Source: Streptomyces scopuliridis RB72
GTDB taxonomy: Bacteria > Actinomycetota > Actinomycetes > Streptomycetales > Streptomycetaceae
NCBI RefSeq assembly: GCF_000718095.1
Contig: NZ_JOEI01000036.1
Location: 62,001 to 126,000 of the forward strand
Direction: 5' to 3'
Length of the DNA stretch: 64,000 nt
Numbering within the stretch: position 1 is the stretch's first letter; every line of letters starts with the position of its first letter. Positions 22,296 through 33,385 of this stretch are shown here, in pieces. The notes under the pieces were generated by a model. That model did not search any database and was not told the DNA's origin. It saw only the letters and a program-made list of their open reading frames with translations. The position numbers and the translations under genes were made by a program.

Positions 22296-23729
22296 TTGAA
22301 CGAGCAGGCCCCTCGCCGCCCCTCCAAGCCCTACCGCCGCCCCAAGAAGGACCCCGTGCGGCTCCTCGCCTTCGAGGCGCTCAGGGCCGTCGACGAGCGG
22401 GCCGCGTACGCGAATCTCGTCCTGCCGCCGCTGCTCAAGAAGGCGCGTGAGAACAGCGGATTCGAGGCGCGGGACGCGGCGCTGGCCACCGAGCTGGTGT
22501 ACGGGACGCTCCGGCGCCAGGGCACGTACGACGCGATCATCTCGGCGTGCATCGACCGGCCGCTGCGTGAGGTCGACCCGCCCGTCCTGGATGTGCTCGC
22601 CCTCGGGGCGCACCAGCTGCTCGGGACGCGGATCCCGACGCACGCCGCCGTCTCCGCGAGTGTGGAGCTGGCCCGGGTGGTGCTCGGCGACGGCCGCGCC
22701 AAGTTCGTCAACGCCGTACTGCGCAAGATCTCCCGGGACGATCTGGACACCTGGCTGCAGCGGGTCGCTCCGCCGTACGACGAGGACGCCGAGGACCATC
22801 TCGCGGTCGTCCACTCGCATCCCCGCTGGGTGGTCTCCGCGCTCTGGGACGCGCTGGGCGGTGGCCGCGCAGGGATCGAGGATCTCCTGGAGGCCGACAA
22901 CGAACGGCCCGAGGTGACGCTGGTGGCCCGGCCCGGCCGCTCGACCGCCGAGGAACTGCTCGATGTGCTCGGCGAGGACTCCGGACTGCCCGGCCGCTGG
23001 TCGCCGTATGCCGTACGGCTCACCGAGGGCGGTGAACCGGGCGCGCTCGACGCCGTACGGGAGGGGCGGGCCGGCGTTCAGGACGAGGGCAGTCAGCTGG
23101 TCGCGATCGCCCTGGCCGACGCACCGCTGGAGGGGGCCGACGCGCGCTGGCTGGACGGGTGTGCCGGTCCCGGCGGCAAGGCGGCGCTGCTGGCCGCGCT
23201 GGCCGCCGGGCGCGGCGCCTCGCTGCTGGCCGCCGAGAAGCAGCCGCACCGCGCCAGGCTCGTCGCCCGCGCGCTCGCCGGGAACCCCGGCCCCTATCAG
23301 GTGCTCGCCGCCGACGGCACGCGGCCGCCCTGGGTCCCCGGCTCCTTCGACCGGGTCCTGGTCGATGTGCCGTGCACGGGCCTCGGTGCCCTGCGGCGCA
23401 GGCCGGAGGCGCGCTGGCGGCGCCGTCCGGAGGACTTGGAGGGCTTCGCGCCGCTCCAGCGCGGACTGCTGCGCGAGGCGTTCCACGCGGTACGGGTCGG
23501 CGGCGTCGTCGGGTACGCGACCTGCTCCCCGCACCCCGCCGAGACCAAGGCGGTCGTCGAGGACGTCCTCAGGGGGCGCGGCGGCCCGGCGGTGGAGGCC
23601 GAGTGGGTCGACGCCAGGCCGCTCATGCCGGGCGTGCCGGCGCTGGGGGACGGTCCGGATGTTCAGCTGTGGCCGCATCTGCACGGGACGGACGCCATGT
23701 ACCTGGCGCTGCTGCGGCGTACCGGCTGA
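22296..23729 (+). CDS. rsmB: 16S rRNA (cytosine-967-C5)-methyltransferase
   Basis: 477 aa. I chose the TTG at 22296 because GGAG sits 5 bases upstream and the protein begins with the usual basic lead (NEQAPRRPSKPYRRPKKDP). Residues about 25-165 are a NusB-like RNA-binding domain. The Rossmann methyltransferase follows: DGCAGPGGKAALLAAL for SAM, DVPCTGLGALRRRPEARW with one catalytic Cys and YATCSPHPAET with the other. Co-oriented with fmt, the usual arrangement. Confidence 0.95.
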   Translation: MNEQAPRRPSKPYRRPKKDPVRLLAFEALRAVDERAAYANLVLPPLLKKARENSGFEARDAALATELVYGTLRRQGTYDAIISACIDRPLREVDPPVLDVLALGAHQLLGTRIPTHAAVSASVELARVVLGDGRAKFVNAVLRKISRDDLDTWLQRVAPPYDEDAEDHLAVVHSHPRWVVSALWDALGGGRAGIEDLLEADNERPEVTLVARPGRSTAEELLDVLGEDSGLPGRWSPYAVRLTEGGEPGALDAVREGRAGVQDEGSQLVAIALADAPLEGADARWLDGCAGPGGKAALLAALAAGRGASLLAAEKQPHRARLVARALAGNPGPYQVLAADGTRPPWVPGSFDRVLVDVPCTGLGALRRRPEARWRRRPEDLEGFAPLQRGLLREAFHAVRVGGVVGYATCSPHPAETKAVVEDVLRGRGGPAVEAEWVDARPLMPGVPALGDGPDVQLWPHLHGTDAMYLALLRRTG

Positions 23730-23885
23730 CGCTGGTGCGGGGCGGCCGACCGGGCCGCTGTCGGCGGGGCAGGACGTGCGGATTGCGTGGACTGTGCCGT
23801 TCTCGCACCGCGTCGCGAGTCGTTGGTCCGTACCGAGGTTCGCCGTGCGGTCCGGAAGTGGTCCGGAACATGGCAGGCTTGGCAC

Positions 23886-24569
23886 ATGGCCCAGATCAAC
23901 CCCAGCATCCTGTCCGCCGACTTCTCCCGACTCGCCGATGAGGCGAAGGCGGTGGAAGGCGCCGACTGGCTTCATGTCGATGTCATGGACAACCACTTCG
24001 TGCCCAATCTGACCCTGGGCGTGCCGGTGGTCGAAGCGCTCGGACGGGCGACGGACACCCCGCTGGACTGCCATCTGATGATCGAGGAGCCCGACCGCTG
24101 GGCTCCGCAGTACGTCGAGGCCGGCGCCGGTTCGGTGACCTTCCATGTGGAGGCCGCCGCCGCACCCGTACGGCTGGCGCGCGAGATCCGCGCCAAGGGC
24201 GCCAGGGCGTCCATGGCGCTCAAGCCAGCGACGGCCATCGAGCCGTACGAGGATCTGCTCCCCGAGCTGGACATGCTGCTGATCATGACGGTGGAGCCGG
24301 GCTTCGGCGGCCAGGCGTTCCTGGACATCATGCTGCCCAAGATCCGCCGTACCCGTGAGCTGATCTCCAAGCACGGTCTTGAACTGTGGCTCCAGGTCGA
24401 CGGCGGGGTCTCGGCCACCACCATCGAACGCTGCGCCGAGGCGGGCGCCGATGTCTTCGTCGCGGGCTCCGCGGTGTACGGGGCGGATGATCCGGCCGCG
24501 GCGGTACGGATGCTCCGGGAGCAGGCGGCCGAGGCCACCGCCGCCGCCTCTTGGACATGCGGTCACTGA
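23886..24569 (+). CDS. rpe: Ribulose-phosphate 3-epimerase
   Basis: 227 aa. Interconverts ribulose-5-P and xylulose-5-P in the pentose phosphate pathway. TIM barrel with the motifs [27 protein letters not shown] (metal His and Asp), [12 protein letters not shown] and LQVDGGVS. The usual family block [11 protein letters not shown] is also present. The 156-base gap after rsmB holds no gene. Confidence 0.97.
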   Translation: MAQINPSILSADFSRLADEAKAVEGADWLHVDVMDNHFVPNLTLGVPVVEALGRATDTPLDCHLMIEEPDRWAPQYVEAGAGSVTFHVEAAAAPVRLAREIRAKGARASMALKPATAIEPYEDLLPELDMLLIMTVEPGFGGQAFLDIMLPKIRRTRELISKHGLELWLQVDGGVSATTIERCAEAGADVFVAGSAVYGADDPAAAVRMLREQAAEATAAASWTCGH

Positions 24570-24685
24570 CCCGTGCCGAGCGGGCCGGAATCCGGTGGAC
24601 CAGTGCGCCACGGGAAAATGAACGGCGCCCTTTGGGGCTGATCAAGGATCGCTGGATCTGACAGGATGAACAGCGAGTCCAGAGT

Positions 24686-25735
24686 GTGAACAGCAGTGAG
24701 GAGATCGCGGTGTCTGGTATGTCGGCGGGTCGGCCAGCCCTGCGGATGGGACCCGCGGAACTGGTGCAGGCGGCGGCCATGGCCCGCCGCTTCTACCTGG
24801 AGGGCAAGTCCAAGATCCAGATCGCCGAGGAGTTCGGCGTCAGCCGCTTCAAGGTGGCCCGGGTCCTGGAGACCGCGCTGGAGCGCGACCTCGTCAGGAT
24901 CGAGATCCGCGTCCCGTCCGAGCTGGACGCCGAGCGCTCCGACGCGCTGCGCGCCCGCTACGGACTGCGGCACGCGGTGGTGGTCGAGTCGCCCACGGAG
25001 GCCGAGGACGAGTCGCCCGACCCGGAGAACCTCGGCGAGGTCGCCGCCGATCTGCTCGGCGAGCTGGTCGTCGAGGGCGATGTGCTGGGCCTGGCCTGGG
25101 GCCGGTCCACCATCCACATGGCCGCCGCGCTCGACCGGCTGCCGCCGTGCACGGTCGTCCAGCTGACGGGCGTGTACGACGCGGGCACCGCCGAGCGCGG
25201 CTCGGTCGAGGCCGTACGGCGGGCCGCCCAGGTGTCCGGGGGAGAGGCGCACCCCATCTACGCGCCGATGCTGCTTCCCGACCCGGCGACGGCGGCCGCG
25301 CTGCGCAGTCAGACCGGTATCGCGCGCGCCTTCGAGTACTTCGACAAGGTGACCGTCGCCGCCGTCTCCATCGGCTCCTGGGAGCCGGGTATCTCGACGG
25401 TGCACGACATGATCACCGAGGAGGAGCGGACCCACTACGCCTCGCTCGGTGTCGCCGCGGAGATGTCCGCGCATCTCTTCGACGCGGAGGGCCGGCGGGT
25501 CGGCCGCGATCTGGGCGAGCGCTGCATCACGGTCGAGGCCGACCGGCTGCGCCGGATCCCGGAAGTCGTGGCGATCGCGGGCGGGCTGCGCAAGGCGGAG
25601 GCGATCGGGGCCGTCCTCCGTTCCGGGCTGGTCACCAGCCTGGTCACGGACACGGCCGCGGCGGACTTCCTGCTGACGGAGTTCACTCCGGGGCCGCGGC
25701 CCGCGCTGGAGCGCGTCGACCCGGACGAGACCTGA
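24686..25735 (+). CDS. SorC/DeoR-type sugar-binding transcriptional regulator
   Basis: 349 aa, GTG start. An N-terminal HTH (about residues 33-65, FYLEGKSKIQIAEEFGVSRF) is followed by a C-terminal sugar-phosphate-isomerase-like effector domain. The latter has GDVLGLAWGRST and PVVVQLTG-type (here CTVVQLTGVYDAG) and the AAVSIGSW block typical of SorC/CggR proteins. Its neighbour rpe suggests a pentose- or sugar-phosphate effector, but this is inference. A short conserved-looking segment, ggatcgctggatctgacagg (24647-24666), precedes the gene and could be its site. Confidence 0.88.
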   Translation: MNSSEEIAVSGMSAGRPALRMGPAELVQAAAMARRFYLEGKSKIQIAEEFGVSRFKVARVLETALERDLVRIEIRVPSELDAERSDALRARYGLRHAVVVESPTEAEDESPDPENLGEVAADLLGELVVEGDVLGLAWGRSTIHMAAALDRLPPCTVVQLTGVYDAGTAERGSVEAVRRAAQVSGGEAHPIYAPMLLPDPATAAALRSQTGIARAFEYFDKVTVAAVSIGSWEPGISTVHDMITEEERTHYASLGVAAEMSAHLFDAEGRRVGRDLGERCITVEADRLRRIPEVVAIAGGLRKAEAIGAVLRSGLVTSLVTDTAAADFLLTEFTPGPRPALERVDPDET

Positions 25736-25836
25736 CCCGAACCGACCTCTCCTGGACGGTGTCCGGTGCCGGGGAATTTTGGATCATCGTATGAGGGCAC
25801 CCCTTCTGAGCTGGACGTTCCTCCCCGGCCGGGTAG

Positions 25837-27366
<1,530 letters not shown>

Positions 27367-27402
27367 GTCGCGTCCGGCTCCGGTCGGCTCGTAGCGGCTC
27401 AT

Positions 27403-27435
27403 CGTCCGGCCGTCGCTGTGTGCGGCGGCCGGACG
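27403..27435 (+). terminator. Hairpin terminator after guaB1
   Basis: 14-bp stem with one G-U pair (27403-27416 with 27422-27435), TGTGT loop, followed by CCGCTTTTCCC. Confidence 0.85.
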
Positions 27436-27526
27436 CCGCTTTTCCCGATCCGACAGCGGACAGGCATGAGTGCGTCGGGAGCGGGTACACGCGCTGTGCA
27501 CTGACCACGGAGCAGGGGAGGACAAA

Positions 27527-28402
27527 GTGTCCACGGCGAGCACGGTCCCGACCGGAAGCACGCAGTACGGAACCCAGCAGCGCACGGAGGCGGCGGAGCT
27601 GGAACTTCCCTACGTGGAGTGCCCGGCGGAAGTGGCACCCAAGGACGCGCGCGAAATCTCGAAACTCTTCTTCGTCCGGCTGGCGGAGCTGGAAGAAGGC
27701 ACCCATGAATTCCAGTACGTACGCAACACGCTGATCGAGCTGAACCTCGCGCTGGTCCGCTACGCGGCCACCCGGTTCCGCAATCGCGCGGACCAGATGG
27801 AGGACATCGTCCAGGTCGGCACCATCGGCCTGATCAAGGCGATCGACCGCTTCGAGCTCAGCCGCGAGGTGGAGTTCGCGACCTTCGCCGTGCCGTACAT
27901 CGTCGGCGAGATCAAGCGGTTCTTCCGGGACACCAGCTGGGCCGTGCACGTTCCGCGCCGCCTCCAGGAGCTGCGGATCGATCTGGCCAAGGCGACCGAC
28001 GAGCTGTCCCAGCAGCTCGACCGCGCGCCCACCACGCCCGAACTGGCCGAGCATCTCGGCCTGGACGAGGACGAGGTCATCGAGGGCGTCGTCGCGAGCA
28101 ACGGCTATACGGCCGGTTCCATCGACATGCCGACGGATGACGCGTCGGGCTCCCCGGCCCCGCTCTCGGACCGGATCGGCGCACCGGACGCCGGGATGGA
28201 GGCGGCGGAGAACGTCCAGGCGCTCAAGCCGCTGATCGAGGAGCTCGACGAGCGGGAGCGGCGCATCCTGCGCATGCGCTTCGGCGACGAGATGACCCAG
28301 TCGGAGATCGGCGCCGAACTGGGCGTCTCCCAGATGCATGTGTCCCGGCTGCTGTCGCGGATCACCGGGCGGCTGAGGGCGGGTCTGCTGGTGGTGGAGT
28401 GA
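27527..28402 (+). CDS. RNA polymerase sigma factor, SigB/SigF family
   Basis: 291 aa, GTG start after a good SD (GGGGAGGAC). Regions 2, 3 and 4 are all present: VRYAATRFRNRADQMEDIVQ and VGTIGLIKAIDRFELSREVEFATFA (region 2, quoted in part), PRRLQELRIDLAKATDELSQ (region 3), and DERERRILRMRFGDEMTQSE with IGAELGVSQMHVSRLLSRI (region 4 HTH). The region 2 sequence is that of the stress/sporulation SigB-F-G group rather than WhiG. A 45-residue disordered N-terminus precedes it. The convergent RsbW-like ATPase next door could be its partner. Confidence 0.93.
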   Translation: MSTASTVPTGSTQYGTQQRTEAAELELPYVECPAEVAPKDAREISKLFFVRLAELEEGTHEFQYVRNTLIELNLALVRYAATRFRNRADQMEDIVQVGTIGLIKAIDRFELSREVEFATFAVPYIVGEIKRFFRDTSWAVHVPRRLQELRIDLAKATDELSQQLDRAPTTPELAEHLGLDEDEVIEGVVASNGYTAGSIDMPTDDASGSPAPLSDRIGAPDAGMEAAENVQALKPLIEELDERERRILRMRFGDEMTQSEIGAELGVSQMHVSRLLSRITGRLRAGLLVVE

Positions 28403-28411
28403 GTCGCGCGT

Positions 28412-28466
28412 AGGCGATATACGAGGGGCGTTCCGCAGGCGCGGAGCGCCCCCTCGTATATCGCCT
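28412..28466. terminator. Large hairpin between convergent sigma factor and RsbW-like gene
   Basis: A stem of about 25 bp (28412-28436 with 28441-28466) with one G-U or mismatch and one bulged C around AGGC. It contains the unusually A/T-rich gcgatatacgagg segment. It ends both transcripts. Confidence 0.85.
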
Positions 28467-28486
28467 GGTGTGGTGCCAGTGCCCGG

Positions 28487-28882
28487 TCAGACGGGGGCGG
28501 TGACCGCCGGCCGCTGCCAGACCGCCTGGACACGCTTGCCGTCCGGCAGCGGCCGGACCTCGACATGGCCCGCGAGCCTCAGCACCATGTGCCAGCCGAA
28601 CCCGCCGCCCCCGGAGAAGTCGGGCGTGCGCGCGACCGGCGGTTCCGGACTGGAGTCGTCCATCTCCACCGTCAACGTCTCGTCCTCCGCCGTGAGATGG
28701 AGCCGCCACCACCCCGGGGTGTGCCGGACGGCGTTCGTGACGAGTTCCGAGACGACGAGCAGCACCGCGTCCAGATCGGCCCACGGACAGTGCAGCTGAA
28801 GGAATTCGGCTGCGGCGCCGCGGGCCGCCGCGCTGTCCCGGTACGGCGAGTCCACGACCACCACACGCGCCTCGTTGCTCAT
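28487..28882 (-). CDS. RsbW-like ATP-binding protein (anti-sigma kinase family)
   Basis: 131 aa from the ATG at 28882, which has TGAGG upstream; an alternative ATG at 28894 adds four residues. GHKL ATPase fold with the N-box VVSELVTNAVRHT and G-box SGGGGFGWHMVLRLAG. The first glycine box is partly replaced by MDDSSPEPPVARTPDF. Streptomyces has many such proteins; only some bind sigma factors. Its position tail-to-tail with a SigB-family gene makes an interaction plausible, but convergent genes are usually not co-regulated. Confidence 0.85.
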   Translation of the reverse strand: MSNEARVVVVDSPYRDSAAARGAAAEFLQLHCPWADLDAVLLVVSELVTNAVRHTPGWWRLHLTAEDETLTVEMDDSSPEPPVARTPDFSGGGGFGWHMVLRLAGHVEVRPLPDGKRVQAVWQRPAVTAPV

Positions 28883-29044
28883 CACTGGCCTCATCTACCC
28901 CGTTGTCGGTCTTTCACCGGCATCGGCCTCATTGTGAGCCCGGCCCGACGGACACACGTCACCGGGTCCCGCGGGCCCGTGTTCTACTTCGGTGACGGCC
29001 CCCCGCCGCCCCTCCGGCCACCGCAGAGAAGTGAACCACCAGCC

Positions 29045-29518
29045 GTGCGACTCAACGATCTCGACGAACGCATCGTCCATGCCCTCGCCGCGGACGCCCG
29101 CCGCTCCTACGCCGATATCGGCTCCGTCGTCGGCTTGTCCGCGCCCGCGGTGAAGCGGCGCGTCGACCGGCTGCGCGCCGAGGGCGCGATCACCGGCTTC
29201 ACCGTACGGGTGGACCCGGCGGCACTCGGCTGGGAGACCGAGGGGTTCATCGAGATCTACTGCCGCCGCAAGACCTCGCCCGAAGCGATCCAACGGGGCC
29301 TCGAACGGCTGCCGGAGGTGGTGTCCGCCTCCACCGTCACCGGAGAGGCGGACGCGATCGCCCAGGTCTTCGCCGCCGACATGCGCCACTTCGAGCAGGT
29401 GCTCGAACGCATCGCGGGCGAGCCCTATGTGGAACGCACGAAGTCCGTGCTCGTGCTGTCCCCGCTGCTGAGGCGCTACTCGGGGCTTGCGGAGACCGGG
29501 AGCGGCGCCCGCCGCTGA
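29045..29518 (+). CDS. Lrp/AsnC family regulator, likely of the davAB genes
   Basis: 157 aa, GTG start. The N-terminal winged HTH (residues 4-55) reads LDERIVHALAADARRSYADI and VVGLSAPAVKRRVDRLRAEG. The C-terminal RAM/AsnC ligand domain follows (ETEGFIEIYCRRKTSPEAI; TVTGEADAIAQVFAADMRHF). It lies 143 bases upstream of the amidase/oxygenase pair in the same direction. An amino acid-sensing regulator beside lysine catabolic genes fits a lysine or 5-aminovalerate response (inference). Confidence 0.92.
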   Translation: MRLNDLDERIVHALAADARRSYADIGSVVGLSAPAVKRRVDRLRAEGAITGFTVRVDPAALGWETEGFIEIYCRRKTSPEAIQRGLERLPEVVSASTVTGEADAIAQVFAADMRHFEQVLERIAGEPYVERTKSVLVLSPLLRRYSGLAETGSGARR

Positions 29519-29661
29519 GCGCAACGAATCGCCGAGGGAGCCGACGAGCGCGCAATGGATCGGTGGTCGGCGCGCAACGGTCGCGTCTTGTCCGGGGCGG
29601 CGGCCGGACCGTAGCGTCAATGCCGTCACTCCCACCCCCTTCGCACCGTCCGAGGTCAGCC

Positions 29662-30546
<885 letters not shown>

Positions 30547-30628
30547 GCCGGCCACTCCTGAGCCGATCTCGGTCAACCCTCCCGCGCCCGCCCTCGTACC
30601 CGCCGTATCCGCAAGGAGTCCGTACCCC

Positions 30629-32350
30629 ATGACGTCCACGGTGCCCACCGCCGTCCCGCACGCCGACGCGCAGCCCGCCGGCGTACAGCCGCCGATCACC
30701 ATGTTCGGACCGGACTTCCCCTACGCGTACGACGACTATCTGGCGCACCCCGCCGGCCTCGGCCAGATACCCGCGACCGAGCACGGCGCCGAGGTCGCCG
30801 TCATCGGCGGCGGGCTCTCCGGCATCGTCGCCGCGTACGAGCTGATGAAGATGGGCCTGAAGCCCGTCGTGTACGAGGCCGACCGGATCGGCGGCCGGCT
30901 GCGTACGGTCGGTTTCGAGGGCTGCGACCCGGAACTGACCGCCGAGATGGGCGCGATGCGCTTCCCGCCCTCCTCCACCGCGCTGCGGCACTACATCGAT
31001 CTGGTGGGTCTGGAGACCCGGCCGTTCCCCAATCCACTGGCCCCGGGCACCCCGTCGACCGTCGTCGATCTCAAGGGCGAGTCCCACTACGCGAAGACCG
31101 TGGACGATCTGCCGCCGGTCTACCGCGAGGTGATGGACGCCTGGACCAGCTGTCTGGAGGAGGGCGCGGACTTCTCCGACATGAACCGCGCCCTGCGCGA
31201 GCGCGATGTGCCGCGGATCCGGGAGATCTGGGCGCGGCTGGTCGAGAAGCTCGACAACCAGACCTTCTACGGGTTCCTCTGCGACTCCCCGGCCTTCAAG
31301 TCCTTCCGCCACCGGGAGATCTTCGGCCAGGTCGGCTTCGGCACCGGCGGCTGGGACACCGACTTCCCCAACTCCATCCTGGAGATCCTGCGGGTCGTCT
31401 ACACCGAGGCCGACGACCACCACCGCTCCATCGTCGGCGGCAGCCAGCAGCTCCCGCTGCGGCTGTGGGAGGACGAGCCGCGGAAGATCACGCACTGGCC
31501 GGCCGGGACCTCGCTGTCGTCCCTGCACGAGGGGGCGCCGCTGCCGGCCGTGACCCGGCTGCACCGCACCTCGGGCAACCGGATCACCGTCACGGACGCC
31601 TCCGGCCGCATCCGTACCTACCGCGCCGCGATCTTCACCGCGCAGTCCTGGCTGCTGCTCTCCAAGATCGCCTGCGACGACTCGCTCTTCCCGATCGACC
31701 ACTGGACGGCGATGGAGCGCACCCACTACATGGAGTCGTCCAAGCTGTTCGTGCCGGTCGACCGGCCGTTCTGGCTGGATCCGGCCGTGGACGACCGGGG
31801 CGTGCCGACCGGGCGCGACACGATGTCCATGACGCTCACCGACCGGATGACCCGGGGCACGTATCTGCTGGACAACGGCCCCGACCGGCCCGCCGTCATC
31901 TGCCTCTCGTACACCTGGTGCGACGACAGCCTCAAGTGGCTGCCGCTCTCCGCCGAGGAGCGGATGGAGGTCATGCTGAACTCGCTGCGCGAGATCTATC
32001 CCAAGGTGGACATCCGCAAGCACCTCATCGGCAGCCCCGTGACCGTCTCGTGGGAGAACGAGCCGTACTTCATGGGCGCGTTCAAGGCCAATCTGCCGGG
32101 GCACTACCGCTATCAGCGGCGGCTGTTCACCCACTTCATGCAGGACCGGCTGCCCGCCGACAAGCGGGGGATCTTCCTGGCGGGCGACGACATCTCGTGG
32201 ACCGCGGGGTGGGCGGAGGGCGCCGTACAGACCGCGCTCAACGCGGTGTGGGGCGTGATGAGCCACTTCGGGGGTGCCACGGACGCCACGAACCCGGGGC
32301 CCGGTGATCTGTACGACGAGCTGGCGCCGGTCGAACTGCCGGAGGACTGA
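30629..32350 (+). CDS. davB: Flavin amine oxidase family, probable L-lysine 2-monooxygenase
   Basis: 573 aa. FAD Rossmann motif EVAVIGGGLSGIVAAYELMK near residue 57, then VVYEADRIGGRLRT and the substrate-side motif EMGAMRFPPSSTALRHYIDL. The FAD-binding C-terminus reads GIFLAGDDISWTAGWAEGAV. The N-terminal PITMFGPDFPYAYDDYLAHP and the block REIFGQVGFGTGGWDTDFPN agree closely with what I recall of Pseudomonas DavB. That enzyme oxidatively decarboxylates lysine to 5-aminovaleramide, the substrate of DavA encoded upstream. A related amino acid such as arginine or tryptophan is the main alternative. Confidence 0.82.
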   Translation: MTSTVPTAVPHADAQPAGVQPPITMFGPDFPYAYDDYLAHPAGLGQIPATEHGAEVAVIGGGLSGIVAAYELMKMGLKPVVYEADRIGGRLRTVGFEGCDPELTAEMGAMRFPPSSTALRHYIDLVGLETRPFPNPLAPGTPSTVVDLKGESHYAKTVDDLPPVYREVMDAWTSCLEEGADFSDMNRALRERDVPRIREIWARLVEKLDNQTFYGFLCDSPAFKSFRHREIFGQVGFGTGGWDTDFPNSILEILRVVYTEADDHHRSIVGGSQQLPLRLWEDEPRKITHWPAGTSLSSLHEGAPLPAVTRLHRTSGNRITVTDASGRIRTYRAAIFTAQSWLLLSKIACDDSLFPIDHWTAMERTHYMESSKLFVPVDRPFWLDPAVDDRGVPTGRDTMSMTLTDRMTRGTYLLDNGPDRPAVICLSYTWCDDSLKWLPLSAEERMEVMLNSLREIYPKVDIRKHLIGSPVTVSWENEPYFMGAFKANLPGHYRYQRRLFTHFMQDRLPADKRGIFLAGDDISWTAGWAEGAVQTALNAVWGVMSHFGGATDATNPGPGDLYDELAPVELPED

Positions 32351-32353
32351 CGG

Positions 32354-32394
32354 CGACGGGGCCCGCTCCGGGAGGGGAGGAACGGGCCCTGTCG
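32354..32394. terminator. Hairpin terminator between convergent davB and LLM oxidoreductase
   Basis: cgacggggcccg (32354-32365) pairs with cgggccctgtcg (32383-32394), 12 bp with one G-U, starting just after the davB stop. It can serve both strands. Confidence 0.75.
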
Positions 32395-32425
32395 TCGTCT
32401 CCGACAGGCTCCTGTCGTGTGTCTG

Positions 32426-33355
32426 TCAGACGCCCGCCGCGCGCGCCTCCGCGTACACCTCGGCCGCCACATCGGCCAGCTCCGCCGCGTCACGCGTCGT
32501 GCTCTGGAGGTCCAGCATGATCTCCGGTACGCCCGACTCGGCGTGCGCCACCAGGTCCTCGACGATCTGCGCCACGCTGCCCTGGAAGGGCTGCCGGCCC
32601 TCGCCCTCGAACGGCTTGGCGCTGTAGAGCGCGTTGGCACGGGCGCAGGCGTCGAGCGGACGCTCCCGGCCGCGCTCGGCGGCCAGTTCCCGCAGCTGCC
32701 GCCACTGCTCGGTCAGCTGCGCCGCGCCCATGGCCACGGGCACCCAGCCGTCCGCCCGGTCCACCAGGCGCCGGGTGGCGCGCGGGCTGTTCGCGGGCAG
32801 ATAGACCGGGATGGGGCGGACCGGCTTGGGGCCGACCTCGGACGGCGCGATGGTGGTCAGCTCGCCCTCGTACGAGACCGGGTCCGGGCCCCAGACGGCC
32901 GCGAAGACATCGAGCACCTCGTCCAGGACCGCGCCGCGCTTCTCGAAGGGGGCGACGGAGGAGGCGGCGTACTCGTCGAGCGACCAGCCCGTGCCGAGAC
33001 CGGCGATCACCCGGCCACCGCTCGCGACATCGAGCGAGGCCAGCGAACGGGCCAGCTGGAACGGTACGTGCAGCGGCGCGATCAGGACGCTCGTGCCGAG
33101 CCGGGCCCGCTCGGTGGCGGCGGCGGCCAGCGTGAGGGTGATCAGCGGGTCGGCGACGCTCCGGTACGTGTCGGGCCAGGGCAGTCCAGGTACGCCGTAC
33201 AGCCCCTGGGTGGCGGGCTCGGGGAAGAGAACGCGTTCGAAGACCCAGAGACTCTCGTATCCGGCCTCCTCCGCGGCCCGCGCCACGGTGGCCACATCGC
33301 GGCCGATGTCGTACTGCTTCATCTGCGGAAGGCTGAGACCGAGGGTGACCGGCAT
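32426..33355 (-). CDS. LLM-class F420-dependent oxidoreductase
   Basis: 309 aa from the ATG at 33355, preceded by GAAGGAG; an upstream start would add 10 residues. Bacterial-luciferase-like TIM barrel with LGLSLPQMKQYDIG, YESLWVFERVLFPEP, LGTSVLIAPLHVPFQLARSL and RVIAGLGTGWSLDEYAA. The TIGR03619-like pattern points to F420 rather than FMN as cofactor. Substrate unknown. The gene lies 30 bases after a DUF5995-like gene on the same strand. A 14-bp palindrome lies 51 bases upstream of the start. Confidence 0.9.
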   Translation of the reverse strand: MPVTLGLSLPQMKQYDIGRDVATVARAAEEAGYESLWVFERVLFPEPATQGLYGVPGLPWPDTYRSVADPLITLTLAAAATERARLGTSVLIAPLHVPFQLARSLASLDVASGGRVIAGLGTGWSLDEYAASSVAPFEKRGAVLDEVLDVFAAVWGPDPVSYEGELTTIAPSEVGPKPVRPIPVYLPANSPRATRRLVDRADGWVPVAMGAAQLTEQWRQLRELAAERGRERPLDACARANALYSAKPFEGEGRQPFQGSVAQIVEDLVAHAESGVPEIMLDLQSTTRDAAELADVAAEVYAEARAAGV

Positions 33356-33385
33356 GTGCACTCCTTCGTGCGGACGATGGGACAA

